A DNA stretch of 64,000 nucleotides from an uncultured Mollicutes bacterium (GTDB lineage: Bacteria; Bacillota_I; Bacilli_A; ML615J-28; CAG-313): the NCBI GenBank assembly GCA_900539265.1, contig UQBM01000007.1, positions 7,888 through 71,887 on the forward strand, read 5' to 3'. The position numbers and the translations under genes are program-made. Shown one piece after another: positions 1-11,200 of the stretch (position 1 is its first letter; each line of letters starts with the position of its first letter). The notes below the pieces were generated by a model, which was not told where the DNA came from, made no database searches, and saw only the letters and a program-made list of their open reading frames with translations.

Positions 1-2312
1 TTATTAAAAACATTACTATTTAATTCATATGGATATTTTGTAGAATATGAACCACCAACATCTCTTGCGGTATAATGACTTCTACCAAAAGATTCTTGAA
101 ATTTTTGATATTCCAAAAATTCTAGTTGTGGATAAATACTTACATTTTTACTGTTATATTCATTAATTAATTTTAATAATTTTTTCTTGCCACCAATTTC
201 ACTACTTACACTAATATTTTTGAAAGAAACATTTTTTAATCCCTCGCTTCGCCAACCATGATAATAAATATTTGCACCACTAATACCTATTTTTAAAATT
301 TCATCAATAATAGTTTGTAACTGATCAACTGTAGTTAGACTATCTTTAGCTGTATAACCAATTCCTAAGAAATTATCTTTATAAGAATAACTACCTAAAA
401 TTTCCAAATCTAATACCGCTTTATCAGTAGCATCACCATTTATATTAATTTTTGTATGGCTTCTTGAAAGTAATAAATCACGATAAAATTTTGCTACACC
501 ACTATAAGAAATTTCATATTCAGAACTATCTAAATAATTATAATTAAATCGATAGTCACCAGATGCAGCTTCTTGTGTATATTGAATGCTAGAGCTTCGA
601 TTATATTGAGTTGTACCAATAACAATTCTTTGTTGCTCTCTAAATACAATTGAATAATTAGCATAGTTAAAACTATTACCTGCACGATTAGATGTATCAG
701 CTGATAACCTTACTTGTGCAGCACCTTCTGTTACTTCAACTATAACTGCTGTTGGTTTTTTAGTTTCTGTTTCTTCTGTAAAAACATAAGCATACATAGG
801 AAACATTAAATCATTTGTAGAAGTTGTTAAAGTATAACTTGTAAATGATAAATCTGTCGAATAAATACGTTTAGAATAAGCAGTATAATTTGATTTACCA
901 TTATCAAAATTCATTATTGCTCCACTACCATCAGGTATGACCATATAACCTTGTTCTTCATTATATTTAACTGAAGTAAAATAAGGTAAAACTGTAATAC
1001 CAGTAACCATATAAGAATCACCATTTTGATTTTTATTTGTTTTTACCGAATTACCAGGAATCAATACTTCTAAACCATTTTCATTTAATGAATATTCAAT
1101 AACAACCTCAACTTTAGGTTTAATATTGACATTGTTTGAATTTTCAGTATCTAATAATAAATCATCTGTTGTGTATTTGCACCACTCATAAAAGAATCGG
1201 TATAAATTACTTATGGAAACATCTGACATATTCTCATATTTATCAATTGTATAATACGTTCCATCTTGACTTACTTTAAAAATATTATCAATTACTTGAT
1301 TATAAAAGTTTTTAGTTCTACTAGACAAACCCAAAGCATCATGTTGAGCAGCAAATCCCATTCCTTCAATATCATAACCACGACTATCTTTTTCAAATTC
1401 ACCATTATGTTCAGCCTTATACTCAGCAACTGCTGCATTACAACGATCAAATAATTCTTGTAAACGATCTTTGGTTATCTTTTGTGGGAACCAATCATAA
1501 TCAATACCCTTCTTCTCAAGAGCATAATAAACTTGAACTTTTGCAGGATTACCTGCTTCATCAGTAATAACATTAACATAAAAACTTGGATTTTTTTGTT
1601 TCTTAGTTGATACCTCTGTACCATATGTATACGAATCATAAGTAATAGGTGTCTTAGAAGAAGTTTTACTACCATCAACAAAAGTAACCGATAACAATGA
1701 TTGTTGAAGTTTGTTTACACCTGTAGCAGTATCAATTTTTGATGGATTTGAATTCCAAGTATGAATAATTTCACCATTTTCATCTTTTTCACATAATTTA
1801 AACTCTGTATTAATCATATTAAAATATAAAGTAAAACGATCATTTTCTAAAACTTTTTTATTCGTAAATTCATCTTCAGTATAATTATTCCACTTATATC
1901 CTAAATATTTTTCAGAAAGTTCTTCATATGTTTGTTCAAATAAATCTTTATTATGATAACTCGAATATTCTGGCAAAGCTTTAATTCTTTCATATATACT
2001 TTGTAATTCTTCTTCATATCTAGCTGTTTTTAATTGTACTACATAGTCATCATTTTCATCATATGGTGGTATATATTTTTGCGTATTTCTTACGTTACTA
2101 CTATCCCTTTGAGTAATTATATCATTATAAGATATAAAACCTTTTTCTTCTAAATTATCCCAATAGTTATCAGGATATTCATTATTAAATGTCATTCCAG
2201 CTGCTTTATATTTACCTAGAAAGTAAACTGATACAAAAATCACTACGATAAAAGCAATTATAATAAGCAAAAAACGTTTAAAATATGTCCAAATTGTAGT
2301 CTTTTTCTTCAT
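1..2312 (-). CDS. DUF5696-type protein of a sugar-transport operon (3' end beyond window)
   Basis: Partial: the frame runs off the left edge, so about 770 N-terminal residues are visible. The start has a strong ribosome site (GGAGGTG) just after the stop of the YIP1-type gene. Residues about 8-30 form one hydrophobic helix after KKK, so the protein is a signal-anchored or secreted membrane protein. The rest is hydrophilic. The part read at the left edge contains barrel-like beta/alpha text such as GANIYYHGWRSEGL and IYPQLEFLEY, as expected of the DUF5696 family, which is known next to carbohydrate ABC transporters in Bacilli. The exact function is unknown. The call rests on family resemblance and position as last visible gene of the operon. 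Confidence 0.7.
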   Translation of the reverse strand, partial: MKKKTTIWTYFKRFLLIIIAFIVVIFVSVYFLGKYKAAGMTFNNEYPDNYWDNLEEKGFISYNDIITQRDSSNVRNTQKYIPPYDENDDYVVQLKTARYEEELQSIYERIKALPEYSSYHNKDLFEQTYEELSEKYLGYKWNNYTEDEFTNKKVLENDRFTLYFNMINTEFKLCEKDENGEIIHTWNSNPSKIDTATGVNKLQQSLLSVTFVDGSKTSSKTPITYDSYTYGTEVSTKKQKNPSFYVNVITDEAGNPAKVQVYYALEKKGIDYDWFPQKITKDRLQELFDRCNAAVAEYKAEHNGEFEKDSRGYDIEGMGFAAQHDALGLSSRTKNFYNQVIDNIFKVSQDGTYYTIDKYENMSDVSISNLYRFFYEWCKYTTDDLLLDTENSNNVNIKPKVEVVIEYSLNENGLEVLIPGNSVKTNKNQNGDSYMVTGITVLPYFTSVKYNEEQGYMVIPDGSGAIMNFDNGKSNYTAYSKRIYSTDLSFTSYTLTTSTNDLMFPMYAYVFTEETETKKPTAVIVEVTEGAAQVRLSADTSNRAGNSFNYANYSIVFREQQRIVIGTTQYNRSSSIQYTQEAASGDYRFNYNYLDSSEYEISYSGVAKFYRDLLLSRSHTKININGDATDKAVLDLEILGSYSYKDNFLGIGYTAKDSLTTVDQLQTIIDEILKIGISGANIYYHGWRSEGLKNVSFKNISVSSEIGGKKKLLKLINEYNSKNVSIYPQLEFLEYQKFQESFGRSHYTARDVGGSYSTKYPYELNSNVFN

Positions 2313-2324
2313 ATTTTTCACCTC

Positions 2325-5300
2325 CTAGAAATAACGTGTTGTAATTTCTTTGTATAAGGAATATACAAATCCATACATCTGTTGAACCAAATCAAACACT
2401 AAAAGTGCTATAAATGCAATTATAAGAGTTGCAACAATTGTTAAGATAATAGACCATATGGTTTTACCTACACCATATTCATGTATTACAACAAGTCCCA
2501 TAAATGCCATAATTCCAGTTAATACCCAACCTATAATATTAATTAACGTTATAAATTGCGCTTCATCAAGAGTCATTACATTACTTAAAATAATATTTAA
2601 AAAGCCAAAAACTGTAACAGGGAATAATGAATAGCAAATCATCATAAAGATTTCCTTCATTTTACCTTTTCCATCAAGTAATGTTGTGACACTCCAATTT
2701 GTAACTGCAAGTATAATTGGAGGAAGTACGCCGTATATCAAAATTTGAATACTATTAAACTTTTGTGGATTATTCGTATTCGTAATTATGCCTTCATATT
2801 GATATGCGAGTATTTCCATTAATACATACATCAATAGAATAACAATGGAAACCCACATCTTACCTTTTTTCTCTATTTTAAAATCTGTAAATCCTTGAAT
2901 AGGATGGGTAAGAATATATAAAGGATAACCAACAGTTTCCTTAAAGAAATATTTAATAGAATTCCAAATTTTTAACCAACTAAATTTTTTAACGTCTTGA
3001 GTTTCCTCATTCAAATCATCATCTTCACTATCATTCATTTTCTCTTCATCTTGATTTTCACGGTGTAAAGCAGTTATTCTTCCACTTAAAATGGCGGCCT
3101 TTTCTTCATTCATAGCAGTCGCTGCTGCTAAAGCTAAATTCTTTTTCTTTAAATATTTTCGATAAGAAAGGACAATCCATAAAACTACTACTAAAATTAC
3201 AGCTGTCATTATCCAACTAAAATTCTTTGATAAAATAGCATCACGATATTCAGAATAAGCTTTTGAATAATACGTTGCACTATGCGCAAGTTCAAAATAA
3301 TCCATCGCTTCTTTATATTCACCACGCCTTAATAATGCTTTACCAATGCCAAGATACGCAAGTTCATAATTCGTATTCATTTTAACAACTTGTTGCCAAT
3401 AAGTTTCAGCACCATATTGTTTTATAATTGGATTGCCTTCACTATCCAAAACAATTTCCCCATTTTCATCTAGTAGATATTCATCTTGTACAATACCATT
3501 TTGATATAATTCAGTAGCTTTATTTACTGCTTCACCAAATTCAGTTGTTTGGAATAAAATTATACTTTTAGATACCGTATCAAGAACTAATAATACCTCT
3601 TCTTGAATTGGATTTCCGTCTTCATCAACCTCACCACTATCTCGATAAAAATAACGAATAGCAACAGGATCTATAATACTACTAGATAACGTCGTACTAC
3701 CACTTGATGAATTACCACCTGGTTGCTCTCCAGTTATATACAATAAATTACCTTCATTATCATAAGTAAATAATCGTCCTCGTAATTCATCTACTATTGT
3801 AAAATTACCATTTTTACTTACTGTAATACCAACTAAATTTGACATACCAATAATAACACCTTCTTCAGTGGAAGTTGTTAAATATACAGCATCACCATCT
3901 GGAGTAACATACCCATTACGTTTCATAATATCTTTACCTGATGTATTAATCATCTTAACCATATTCGCATTAGTAGTAGCATCGGCATCAGGATGTGATG
4001 TCGCATAAAGAAAACCATTTTCATCCATTGCAATATTCGTAAATTCAGGTGGTAAATCTAAATTAAGTGATGCAATTTGTGTCTCAGAAAATATTTTAGT
4101 CCAAAATTTTTTCAAAGGATTCGCAACAACTTCATTTTTACCTAAAAATCTATTAAATGAGCCAGATGTATGAAATTCCATAATACCTTCATACACATTT
4201 TGTGCGATACAATATAATCTGCCAGTTTGATCAACAGCAACCTTTTGAGGATTAAATAACGTTACACCAGTTACATCTACAATAGAAATATTACTTGAAA
4301 TTTGGTAAAAAATATTATCATCAGGGGTTAAATATACACCATCAACAACCCATTCCTCACCTTGTTTATTCACTCTAATAATTCTAGCATTTCCACTATC
4401 AGCAATATACATTCCATCTTTAGTTACAGTAATACCAGAAGCATTATTGAGACGAATAGCAAGTTTAGATGGATCTTTAGAATATGGTAAATATGGAGCT
4501 TTACCAATTGTTGATGGTACTAATATCTCAGCTTCAACTATTACATTTTGATTTGATACTAAACTATCGTCTAAAACAATTTTGTATTCAATATGTGAAA
4601 AAACATCCTCATTATTTTCATCCTTTTTATAAATTTCAACAGCTTCCCATCTCCATAATGATTTATCAATTTTTTCACCATTTATAGAAAGTTCTAAAAG
4701 TGTATTATCATAAGTATAGTATCCAGGTTCATCTTTTGAAATATATGTATATGGTGCATAAACAAATTCTGTTACCACAATTTCTTTACTTCCCGCACTT
4801 AATGTAAGACTATACTTTTCACTATCATTTTGATAAAAATTTATAAACTCTCTGGCCACTAAATTTTCATTTACAATTTGATAACTTTCATAATAAAAAT
4901 TATAATAATCTTGCAATTTTTTCTTTACTTCATCTGTTATTCTAAATTCATTAAGTTCTTCCACTAATTGAAAATCTTGATTTAAAATATAGACCGAACT
5001 AATACCATTACCCTCCATTGCAGGATAGGCAAAACCATTTACAACTTGACTTTTTAAAACTTCTACTTTCGTATTTTTTTTAGAATCAAGTACATAAATT
5101 TTATCTTGATAAGTTGCCATATCAGTTAAATTATCATATGTTATTTTATTTGTTAGTTCAGAACCATCTAAATTTCTAATACTATCACTATAATATGTAT
5201 CACTATATGCCAATCCTTCAGCTGAAGGAATGACATTTTTCCAAAAATCATAACTATAACTTGCTGCTTTAGCAGTTAAAAGATTAGGAGAAAAAACCAT

Positions 5301-5363
5301 CAATGTCAATAATAAAACAATAATAATTTTTCCCATTAAATTTGTAGTTTTTCTCATCAACAC
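2325..5363 (-). CDS. YIP1-family membrane protein with extracellular beta-propeller and TPR part
   Basis: 1012 residues. A signal peptide (residues about 8-33, ending near AKAAS) leads into a long extracellular part with NHL-like propeller text (KDGMYIADSGNARIIRVN, DQTGRLYCIAQ, DENGFLYATSH, KNGNFTIVDELRGRLF). A short TPR-like segment follows (NYELAYLGIGKALLRRGEYKEAMDYF, about residues 650-690), then a transmembrane helix, an acidic cytoplasmic linker, and a C-terminal YIP1-type domain with about five helices. Proteins of this architecture are known in Bacilli sugar ABC operons; the role is not established. The gene starts 6 bp after the MalG-type permease and is followed within 12 bp by the DUF5696-type gene, so it is clearly in the operon. 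It may support assembly or sensing of the transporter (inference). Confidence 0.75.
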   Translation of the reverse strand: MLMRKTTNLMGKIIIVLLLTLMVFSPNLLTAKAASYSYDFWKNVIPSAEGLAYSDTYYSDSIRNLDGSELTNKITYDNLTDMATYQDKIYVLDSKKNTKVEVLKSQVVNGFAYPAMEGNGISSVYILNQDFQLVEELNEFRITDEVKKKLQDYYNFYYESYQIVNENLVAREFINFYQNDSEKYSLTLSAGSKEIVVTEFVYAPYTYISKDEPGYYTYDNTLLELSINGEKIDKSLWRWEAVEIYKKDENNEDVFSHIEYKIVLDDSLVSNQNVIVEAEILVPSTIGKAPYLPYSKDPSKLAIRLNNASGITVTKDGMYIADSGNARIIRVNKQGEEWVVDGVYLTPDDNIFYQISSNISIVDVTGVTLFNPQKVAVDQTGRLYCIAQNVYEGIMEFHTSGSFNRFLGKNEVVANPLKKFWTKIFSETQIASLNLDLPPEFTNIAMDENGFLYATSHPDADATTNANMVKMINTSGKDIMKRNGYVTPDGDAVYLTTSTEEGVIIGMSNLVGITVSKNGNFTIVDELRGRLFTYDNEGNLLYITGEQPGGNSSSGSTTLSSSIIDPVAIRYFYRDSGEVDEDGNPIQEEVLLVLDTVSKSIILFQTTEFGEAVNKATELYQNGIVQDEYLLDENGEIVLDSEGNPIIKQYGAETYWQQVVKMNTNYELAYLGIGKALLRRGEYKEAMDYFELAHSATYYSKAYSEYRDAILSKNFSWIMTAVILVVVLWIVLSYRKYLKKKNLALAAATAMNEEKAAILSGRITALHRENQDEEKMNDSEDDDLNEETQDVKKFSWLKIWNSIKYFFKETVGYPLYILTHPIQGFTDFKIEKKGKMWVSIVILLMYVLMEILAYQYEGIITNTNNPQKFNSIQILIYGVLPPIILAVTNWSVTTLLDGKGKMKEIFMMICYSLFPVTVFGFLNIILSNVMTLDEAQFITLINIIGWVLTGIMAFMGLVVIHEYGVGKTIWSIILTIVATLIIAFIALLVFDLVQQMYGFVYSLYKEITTRYF

Positions 5364-5369
5364 TACCTC

Positions 5370-6395
5370 CTACTTCATACCTGAATGAGCCATTGTTTCA
5401 ATAATTTGACTTTGTGAAAGTACAAATACTGTAATAGGCACAATCATCATAATTAACATAACGGCTGAAGCGGTCCCCGTTCTAGCAACTCCACCAGAAA
5501 CAATTTGATTCAAAGAATAAGATAGCGGTTTTAATTGTTCACTATATATAAATGAACCTCCATCATTGTTCCAAAGTTGTTGGAACAAAAGAATAATCAG
5601 TGTCAACCATGCTGGTTTTACAAGCGGCATCACTATACGCCAATAAATTTGGAACTCATTTGCACCATCAATTTTTGCCGACTCAATCAGTTCTGTTGGT
5701 ATATCTTGCATAAATTGTTTCATTAAATATAAGCCTAAGGAATATGCAAAAGCTGGAACAATAATTGCAAGTTGTCTATCAATTAATCCAGCAATACTAA
5801 AAATAATGTATCTAGGTGTTGCTGTAACCTGAGCAGCAAACATTAATGAATACACAACCATTGAAAAAATTATTGTCGAACCAGGAAATTTATGTTTTGC
5901 AAGTGGATACGCTGCCATTGATGCAATAATAACATGCCCAACAGTTCCAGCAAAAGTAATCCAAATGGTATTAAAGAAATATCTAGAAAATGGCACCATC
6001 GATTGTTCTAATAACATTGATAAATCCTTAAAGTTATCCAGTGTTGGGTTTTGAAAGAATAATTTAGGTGGATAAATAAATAATTCAGCAAGTGGTTTAA
6101 ATGCTGCACAAAAAGAATATACAAGTGGATATGCGCTAAATGCTCCAAATAAGCAAAGTAGAACAAATAGTGATATGTCACCAGCAACACTTCTACTAAC
6201 CCGCTTTTTTCTTTTTATTCTTCTTCTTTTTTCAATTCGATAGAAGAATAACTCCATTTTTCCCATCTTAGATTCATCTTTTAAACCAAATTTCTTAAGT
6301 TTTTTTTCTTGGCGTTTGAGACGCTTTTTTTCTTCTTTTGATAGTTCAACACCAGCTACTTTTTCATCATCAACTATAATTTTGTCTTCAGCCAT
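5370..6395 (-). CDS. Carbohydrate ABC transporter permease, MalG type
   Basis: 341 residues, membrane subunit of a CUT1-type sugar importer. The EAA loop that contacts the ATPase is clear: ESAKIDGANEFQIYWRIVMP. Six helices follow a charged cytoplasmic N-terminal extension of about 70 residues, rich in Lys, Arg and Glu, that ordinary MalG proteins (about 280 residues) lack. The start is 1 bp from the stop of the MalF-type gene, so the two are translationally coupled. No ATP-binding subunit is encoded nearby; such importers often share one MsmX-like ATPase made elsewhere. Confidence 0.93.
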   Translation of the reverse strand: MAEDKIIVDDEKVAGVELSKEEKKRLKRQEKKLKKFGLKDESKMGKMELFFYRIEKRRRIKRKKRVSRSVAGDISLFVLLCLFGAFSAYPLVYSFCAAFKPLAELFIYPPKLFFQNPTLDNFKDLSMLLEQSMVPFSRYFFNTIWITFAGTVGHVIIASMAAYPLAKHKFPGSTIIFSMVVYSLMFAAQVTATPRYIIFSIAGLIDRQLAIIVPAFAYSLGLYLMKQFMQDIPTELIESAKIDGANEFQIYWRIVMPLVKPAWLTLIILLFQQLWNNDGGSFIYSEQLKPLSYSLNQIVSGGVARTGTASAVMLIMMIVPITVFVLSQSQIIETMAHSGMK

Positions 6396-6396
6396 C

Positions 6397-7755
6397 TTAT
6401 GAACCTACCCTTCTTAAAATTTTTCTAACTAATAAGTTAGCAAGAATCATTATTAAAAATAAAATTGTTGCAATCGCAGAGGCATAACCCATTTCCATAC
6501 GTGTATTACCATAATCCATCAAATGAGTAATAATTGTATGCCCTGCATATTCGATTGACGGAAATCCAGCAATATTAATCGATACTTCCGCAATCGCTAA
6601 ACTAGATGTTATTTGCATTACAGCACCAAACATTAATTGTGATTTCATTTGTGGTAAAGTGATATACCAAAGTTCTTGCCATCTACTCTTAATACCATCA
6701 ATAGCGCCGGCTTCATAGTATTCTTTATTAACACCCTGAAGACCTGCAATAAATGATAAGAAACTTACACCAAGTGACATCCATAGTTGCACAATAATCA
6801 AAATCCAAATAATATAATCAGGATCTTGTAACCATGTTATCGGTTCTTGAATAATATTTAATTCCATTAACATTGAATTAGCATAACCATAGTTATCACT
6901 ACTAAAAATTAATTTCCATACTAAATAGACATTACCAGATATGGATGGTGCATAGAAGATTAATGTCATAAAACTTCGCAAAAGTGGTTTCAACTCATTA
7001 ATCAACCAAGCAAAAACAAATGCCATAATATAACTAACTGGTCCTGTTATAACAGCTAAAATTGCAGTATTTTTAAGCGCTATCATAAATACTTTATCAT
7101 CAACAAATAATGATTTATAATTATCCCATCCAACAAAGGTTGGAAACTCTAAAAGATTAAAATAAGTAAAACTTAAAACTAAAGACATAAGTACAGGAAC
7201 AACAGTAAAAATAAAGAATAAAATTGTATATGGTGCGACTAAATAATAATATTGTCTCTTAACAAAAATTTCTCTACGTAATCTTCCCCCTCGCTTACTC
7301 CAACGATCAATTTTACGAATTACTGATCCCCGTTCTTTTTCAATTCTAAGTTTTAATGCAGCTTTTTCAGTCTCTTTTAAAGCAGCTAAATAAGCTTTTT
7401 CTTTTTCCTCAAAATCCAATTGAATTGGGTTTTTATTCAAATCATTGAGGATGTTAGTTTCTTTAACTCTTACTTCACCTTGGTCATTAGAAGTTTCTAA
7501 TTTAACAATAGAATCATCTACTACTTTTTGATTATCAATTTTCACATCTTCATTTTTTAATTCTTGATGAACTTCTAATATTTCTTTTTGATCTAAAGCA
7601 AAATCATTTTTTACTATTTGTTCTTGGTTAGATTGAGCTTGCTTTTGTTCTTCTATGGCTTTTTTCTTCATCCAATTCACACGTTTACTAACTTTGACTT
7701 TTCTTTGGTCTTCATTTGAATCTTTGAAAACATAATTTTTATCTTTGCGTGCCAT
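6397..7755 (-). CDS. Sugar ABC transporter permease, MalF type, with long charged N-terminus
   Basis: 452 residues. The C-terminal ~290 residues are a normal MalF-like permease with the EAA loop EAGAIDGIKSRWQELWYITL. The first ~165 residues are an added cytoplasmic region rich in Lys, Glu and Gln, predicted coiled coil. The partner permease and the upstream single-helix protein carry similar charged stretches, so these parts may pack together under the membrane (inference). The gene starts 78 bp after the coiled-coil gene, a gap holding a stem-loop. With the solute-binding protein it forms the importer. Confidence 0.92.
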   Translation of the reverse strand: MARKDKNYVFKDSNEDQRKVKVSKRVNWMKKKAIEEQKQAQSNQEQIVKNDFALDQKEILEVHQELKNEDVKIDNQKVVDDSIVKLETSNDQGEVRVKETNILNDLNKNPIQLDFEEKEKAYLAALKETEKAALKLRIEKERGSVIRKIDRWSKRGGRLRREIFVKRQYYYLVAPYTILFFIFTVVPVLMSLVLSFTYFNLLEFPTFVGWDNYKSLFVDDKVFMIALKNTAILAVITGPVSYIMAFVFAWLINELKPLLRSFMTLIFYAPSISGNVYLVWKLIFSSDNYGYANSMLMELNIIQEPITWLQDPDYIIWILIIVQLWMSLGVSFLSFIAGLQGVNKEYYEAGAIDGIKSRWQELWYITLPQMKSQLMFGAVMQITSSLAIAEVSINIAGFPSIEYAGHTIITHLMDYGNTRMEMGYASAIATILFLIMILANLLVRKILRRVGS

Positions 7756-7787
7756 AAAAATAATCTCCTTCTTCCCATTTAATTATC

Positions 7788-7835
7788 AAAGAACAAAATT
7801 TAATTCTATTATCATTTTTTTTCATTTTGTTCTTT
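7788..7835 (-). promoter_or_regulatory. Intercistronic stem-loop before the permease genes
   Basis: Two 12-base arms (AAAGAACAAAAT and its exact complement) enclose a 24-base loop. The structure overlaps the stop codon of the upstream coiled-coil gene and sits before the MalF-type permease. There is no run of T after it in the direction of transcription, so it is not a standard terminator. Stem-loops between binding-protein and permease genes often protect the upstream mRNA and lower downstream expression; that role here is inferred. Confidence 0.45.
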
Positions 7836-8268
7836 AATCCTCCATTATTTGTCCTTGTACTACTTCTTCATTCACAACAACTAAATCAGGATTTTCTTTT
7901 GCCCAAGCATCAAATTTTGCTTTTGCTTCAAGATATTCTTGTTTCACTTGTACAAGTTTTTCTTTACTTTTTAATAATTCTTCTTTATAAATTTTTATAT
8001 TTTCTTTTACTTGAGCATCATATTCAGCATCAATTTTTTTCTGCTCAAGTTTTTTTTCTTTTAGGGCCTTTTTGAGTTCTTCTTTTTCTCTTTTTCGGTC
8101 CTCACGGCTCATAATACCACGTTCCACTTCTTTTTGTTTTTTCTCGTGATAACGGCGTTTAAAATTAAGTTTTTCTTTTTTACCACCTGTAAGCACTAGG
8201 ATAAGAAGATAAACTAGCAATACAACTGTGATAATTAACATTATAATGACGGCAATTTTTCCACCCAT
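7834..8268 (-). CDS. Small one-helix membrane protein with cytoplasmic coiled coil
   Basis: 144 residues. One helix (residues about 5-28) is followed by a highly charged Lys/Glu-rich region (about 33-125) with heptad-like spacing and a short acidic end. It has no recognised domain. It sits between the solute-binding protein (17 bp gap) and the MalF-type permease in the same direction, so it belongs to the importer operon. Its charge pattern resembles the N-terminal extensions of both permeases. I do not recognise the family; an accessory or scaffold role for the transporter is a guess from context. Confidence 0.7.
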   Translation of the reverse strand: MGGKIAVIIMLIITVVLLVYLLILVLTGGKKEKLNFKRRYHEKKQKEVERGIMSREDRKREKEELKKALKEKKLEQKKIDAEYDAQVKENIKIYKEELLKSKEKLVQVKQEYLEAKAKFDAWAKENPDLVVVNEEVVQGQIMED

Positions 8269-8285
8269 GTTTTTCTCCTTCCCTA

Positions 8286-11200
8286 TTAATCATCTAATGT
8301 AGGTAAATCAAATTCTTTACGCTTACGATTTATTTCATCATTAATATTTCCACAATATTCAACTAAAGTTTCACGTGCATTATAATAATTATTGATTACT
8401 TCACGATATGCATTTTCAATTTCACGACCAACAATATAACTACCTGCAACTTGTGGCATTTCATGAACTTTACTCCATTGTAGCATTAAGATATCCAAAT
8501 CCTCTTGTGGCCAAGCAAGAGATTGAAAAGCCTTAACGTTTGCGGTAGCATGTCTAGCAGCTGATCCTAAAATTCCTTCCATTTCACGACCAAATTGAGC
8601 TTGAGTTTCTGCTCCTGTCCACCATTTCAAGAATTCCCATGAAGCATTATATTTTGCTTCTTTTTCTTTTTCAGATACTTTATCAGGTTGCTTCATTATA
8701 ACAGCACCAGTACCACTTGCAGTTGAAGTATAATCAATTTCACCAGTTTCATCATTATAAGTACCTGGAATTAAGTGGAATGACCATTTACCTTTTAATT
8801 CTGGTGCTGAAACACTTAAAGTATTATATGTTTCGTAATATGCAATACCAATTGGCATTTCACCAGAACGGAAACGATTTACAAAACTTGCTGATTTAGG
8901 GAATGAATATAAAGTATAAAATTCAGTCCAATATTCAAATGATCGCATTGCAGCATCACTCATAAGACCTGTTTCTTTATTATCATTAGCATATAAATCT
9001 CCGCCATTTTGATATAACATTGATACAAAAACAGGGTTTAATGCATTAGCACCAGCATCATTAACTGGTAGATAAAATTGTAATTGTTGAGTTTGTAATT
9101 CGGCCACCAAATCAATAACATCATTCCATGTTTCTGGAATAAAATCAGTCCAACCATTTTCTTCAAAAATGTCATCACGAACAAACATTACCATAAAAAT
9201 TTGTTTTTCAGGAAGAGCATAAACTCCTTTAATATTTTTTTGTAATTCAGCTTTAGAATATTTAGAACTATCAAACAAATCTTCTTTTGTTATATTATTT
9301 TGATCTACATAATCTTGTATAGCATAGTATGCATTTACCTTATCTTGAGCATCCTTATCTCCTGCCGCTGCTTTTTCAATATCCGCATTTGTAATTGAAT
9401 AAAATTGAAATTGTCTAAGTGATGAAGCATGGTAAACATTTTCTTTTGAATTATCCCATGTTGTTGCCCCATCTGGCATTACATAAACAACATCCCAAAA
9501 ATCATCAAAATTTGTCAAATCATATACAGCATTACGAAGAGCATAATTCACTGGTAAACTAGAATCTACATTTAAAGCAACATCAGGACCAATTCCCGCA
9601 AGTGTTGCTTTTAATAATACATCAGCACCAGTTAATTTTAAATCAACCCTTATTCCTGTTTCCTTAGTAAATGTTGTATCAATTAAATTACGAATAACAT
9701 TTGCTTGGTCACGACCAAGTGTCATCCATACTTCAATTGATTCACTTTGTACTCCATTTTCAACTGTTTCGCCAATTGTTGTATAATCAATAAAGAAAGA
9801 CAAGAAGAAAGAACAAATACCATTCCACATCTTTCTAAAGAATCCTTCATTTGCCTTAGGAAGTTCAATATCAGGTGTGTGAACTTCAATATAATCTAGT
9901 GATAAAGGTAATTCTCTAAGTTCTGTAAGTAAAGAACCAAGAGAAGAAATATTATTCATAAAAGAAGTTAACTTTTGAGTAATTGAACGAGGTTTATCAA
10001 TAAAATCTGAAAGTTGTCTAACCATTGAATCAATAACACCTGTCTTATCAGATTTTCCACCTGATATTTCCGCAATACTATTTGATACGTCCGCAAGTTC
10101 ATCATGATATTTAGTTAAATCACTAATTAATTCAGGAAATTTTGAAGTAAGTTCATAGTCACGATTTTTATCTGGTGAAGTTGTTGTATAAGAAACTATC
10201 ATTCGATACGTTCTGTTTAAATCATCAATGGTAGATTGAATTCTTTCAATAAGAGGGGCATAAGCACCAAGAGTTACTTCTAAAGTAAGAGTATAAGTTT
10301 TACCTTTTTGAAAATAGAATAAATAATCTTCTTCGCCATTGCCTAAAGTTACATTTTGCCAATCACTAGAAAAATTAAATTGTACATCGTTTAATTCATC
10401 AAATAAAACTTGATTAGTACCACCATCTTCACTAATATAAGCAATACGACTAGAATACATTCCTCTTATTAAATTTTGACGAGCACGCATTGAAATATTA
10501 TAATATCCATCTTCTGGTACGCTAAAATCCCAACTAATCCAATCTCCTAATATTTTCCATTGTTCACCACCAATATAATTTTTTCTAGTTTCTTTTAAAC
10601 TAAATGGTTTAGTATTTGATGAGGAACGATCCGTCAAAGGATAAAGAGTTGGCGATGATTTATAGGCCGTTTTTTCTGCTTGCATTGCTCCTGTTGTTTG
10701 ATTACTTAAACTAGGTTCACCATATTTTTCTTTAAGAGCAGCAAGATATTCTTTATATGTTGGCGTTTTACTAACTGATTTAATATAAAGTTGATCAATC
10801 AAAATAGGCTCTTTAATAGAAATTAATGATATTTCATTTTCTCCTTCTTCAAAATAAAACATATATGGTTCTGTAACATATCCCATATCATCTTTAAAAT
10901 AGCTTTCTTTAAAAGTAAAAACTTCTATTTGTTGAGGTTTAATATCATTACCATTCGTGTCCACCTTTAAAGCACCATTTTCATCATAAGACTGAGGATC
11001 ATCTTTCCATACTCTAGAAAAAGTAAAACTATCAGCCCCTTCAAAAGGAATTTCACCATTAATCATTAATTTTCTTTCAATTGACGAACTATAACCAGAA
11101 ACAGTAAAATAATTTAGATATAAATTATAAAAACCAGCTTTTTCAATATTAACTTTCCAAGTAACTTTACCACTACTTTTATGTATTAATACTTTATCAG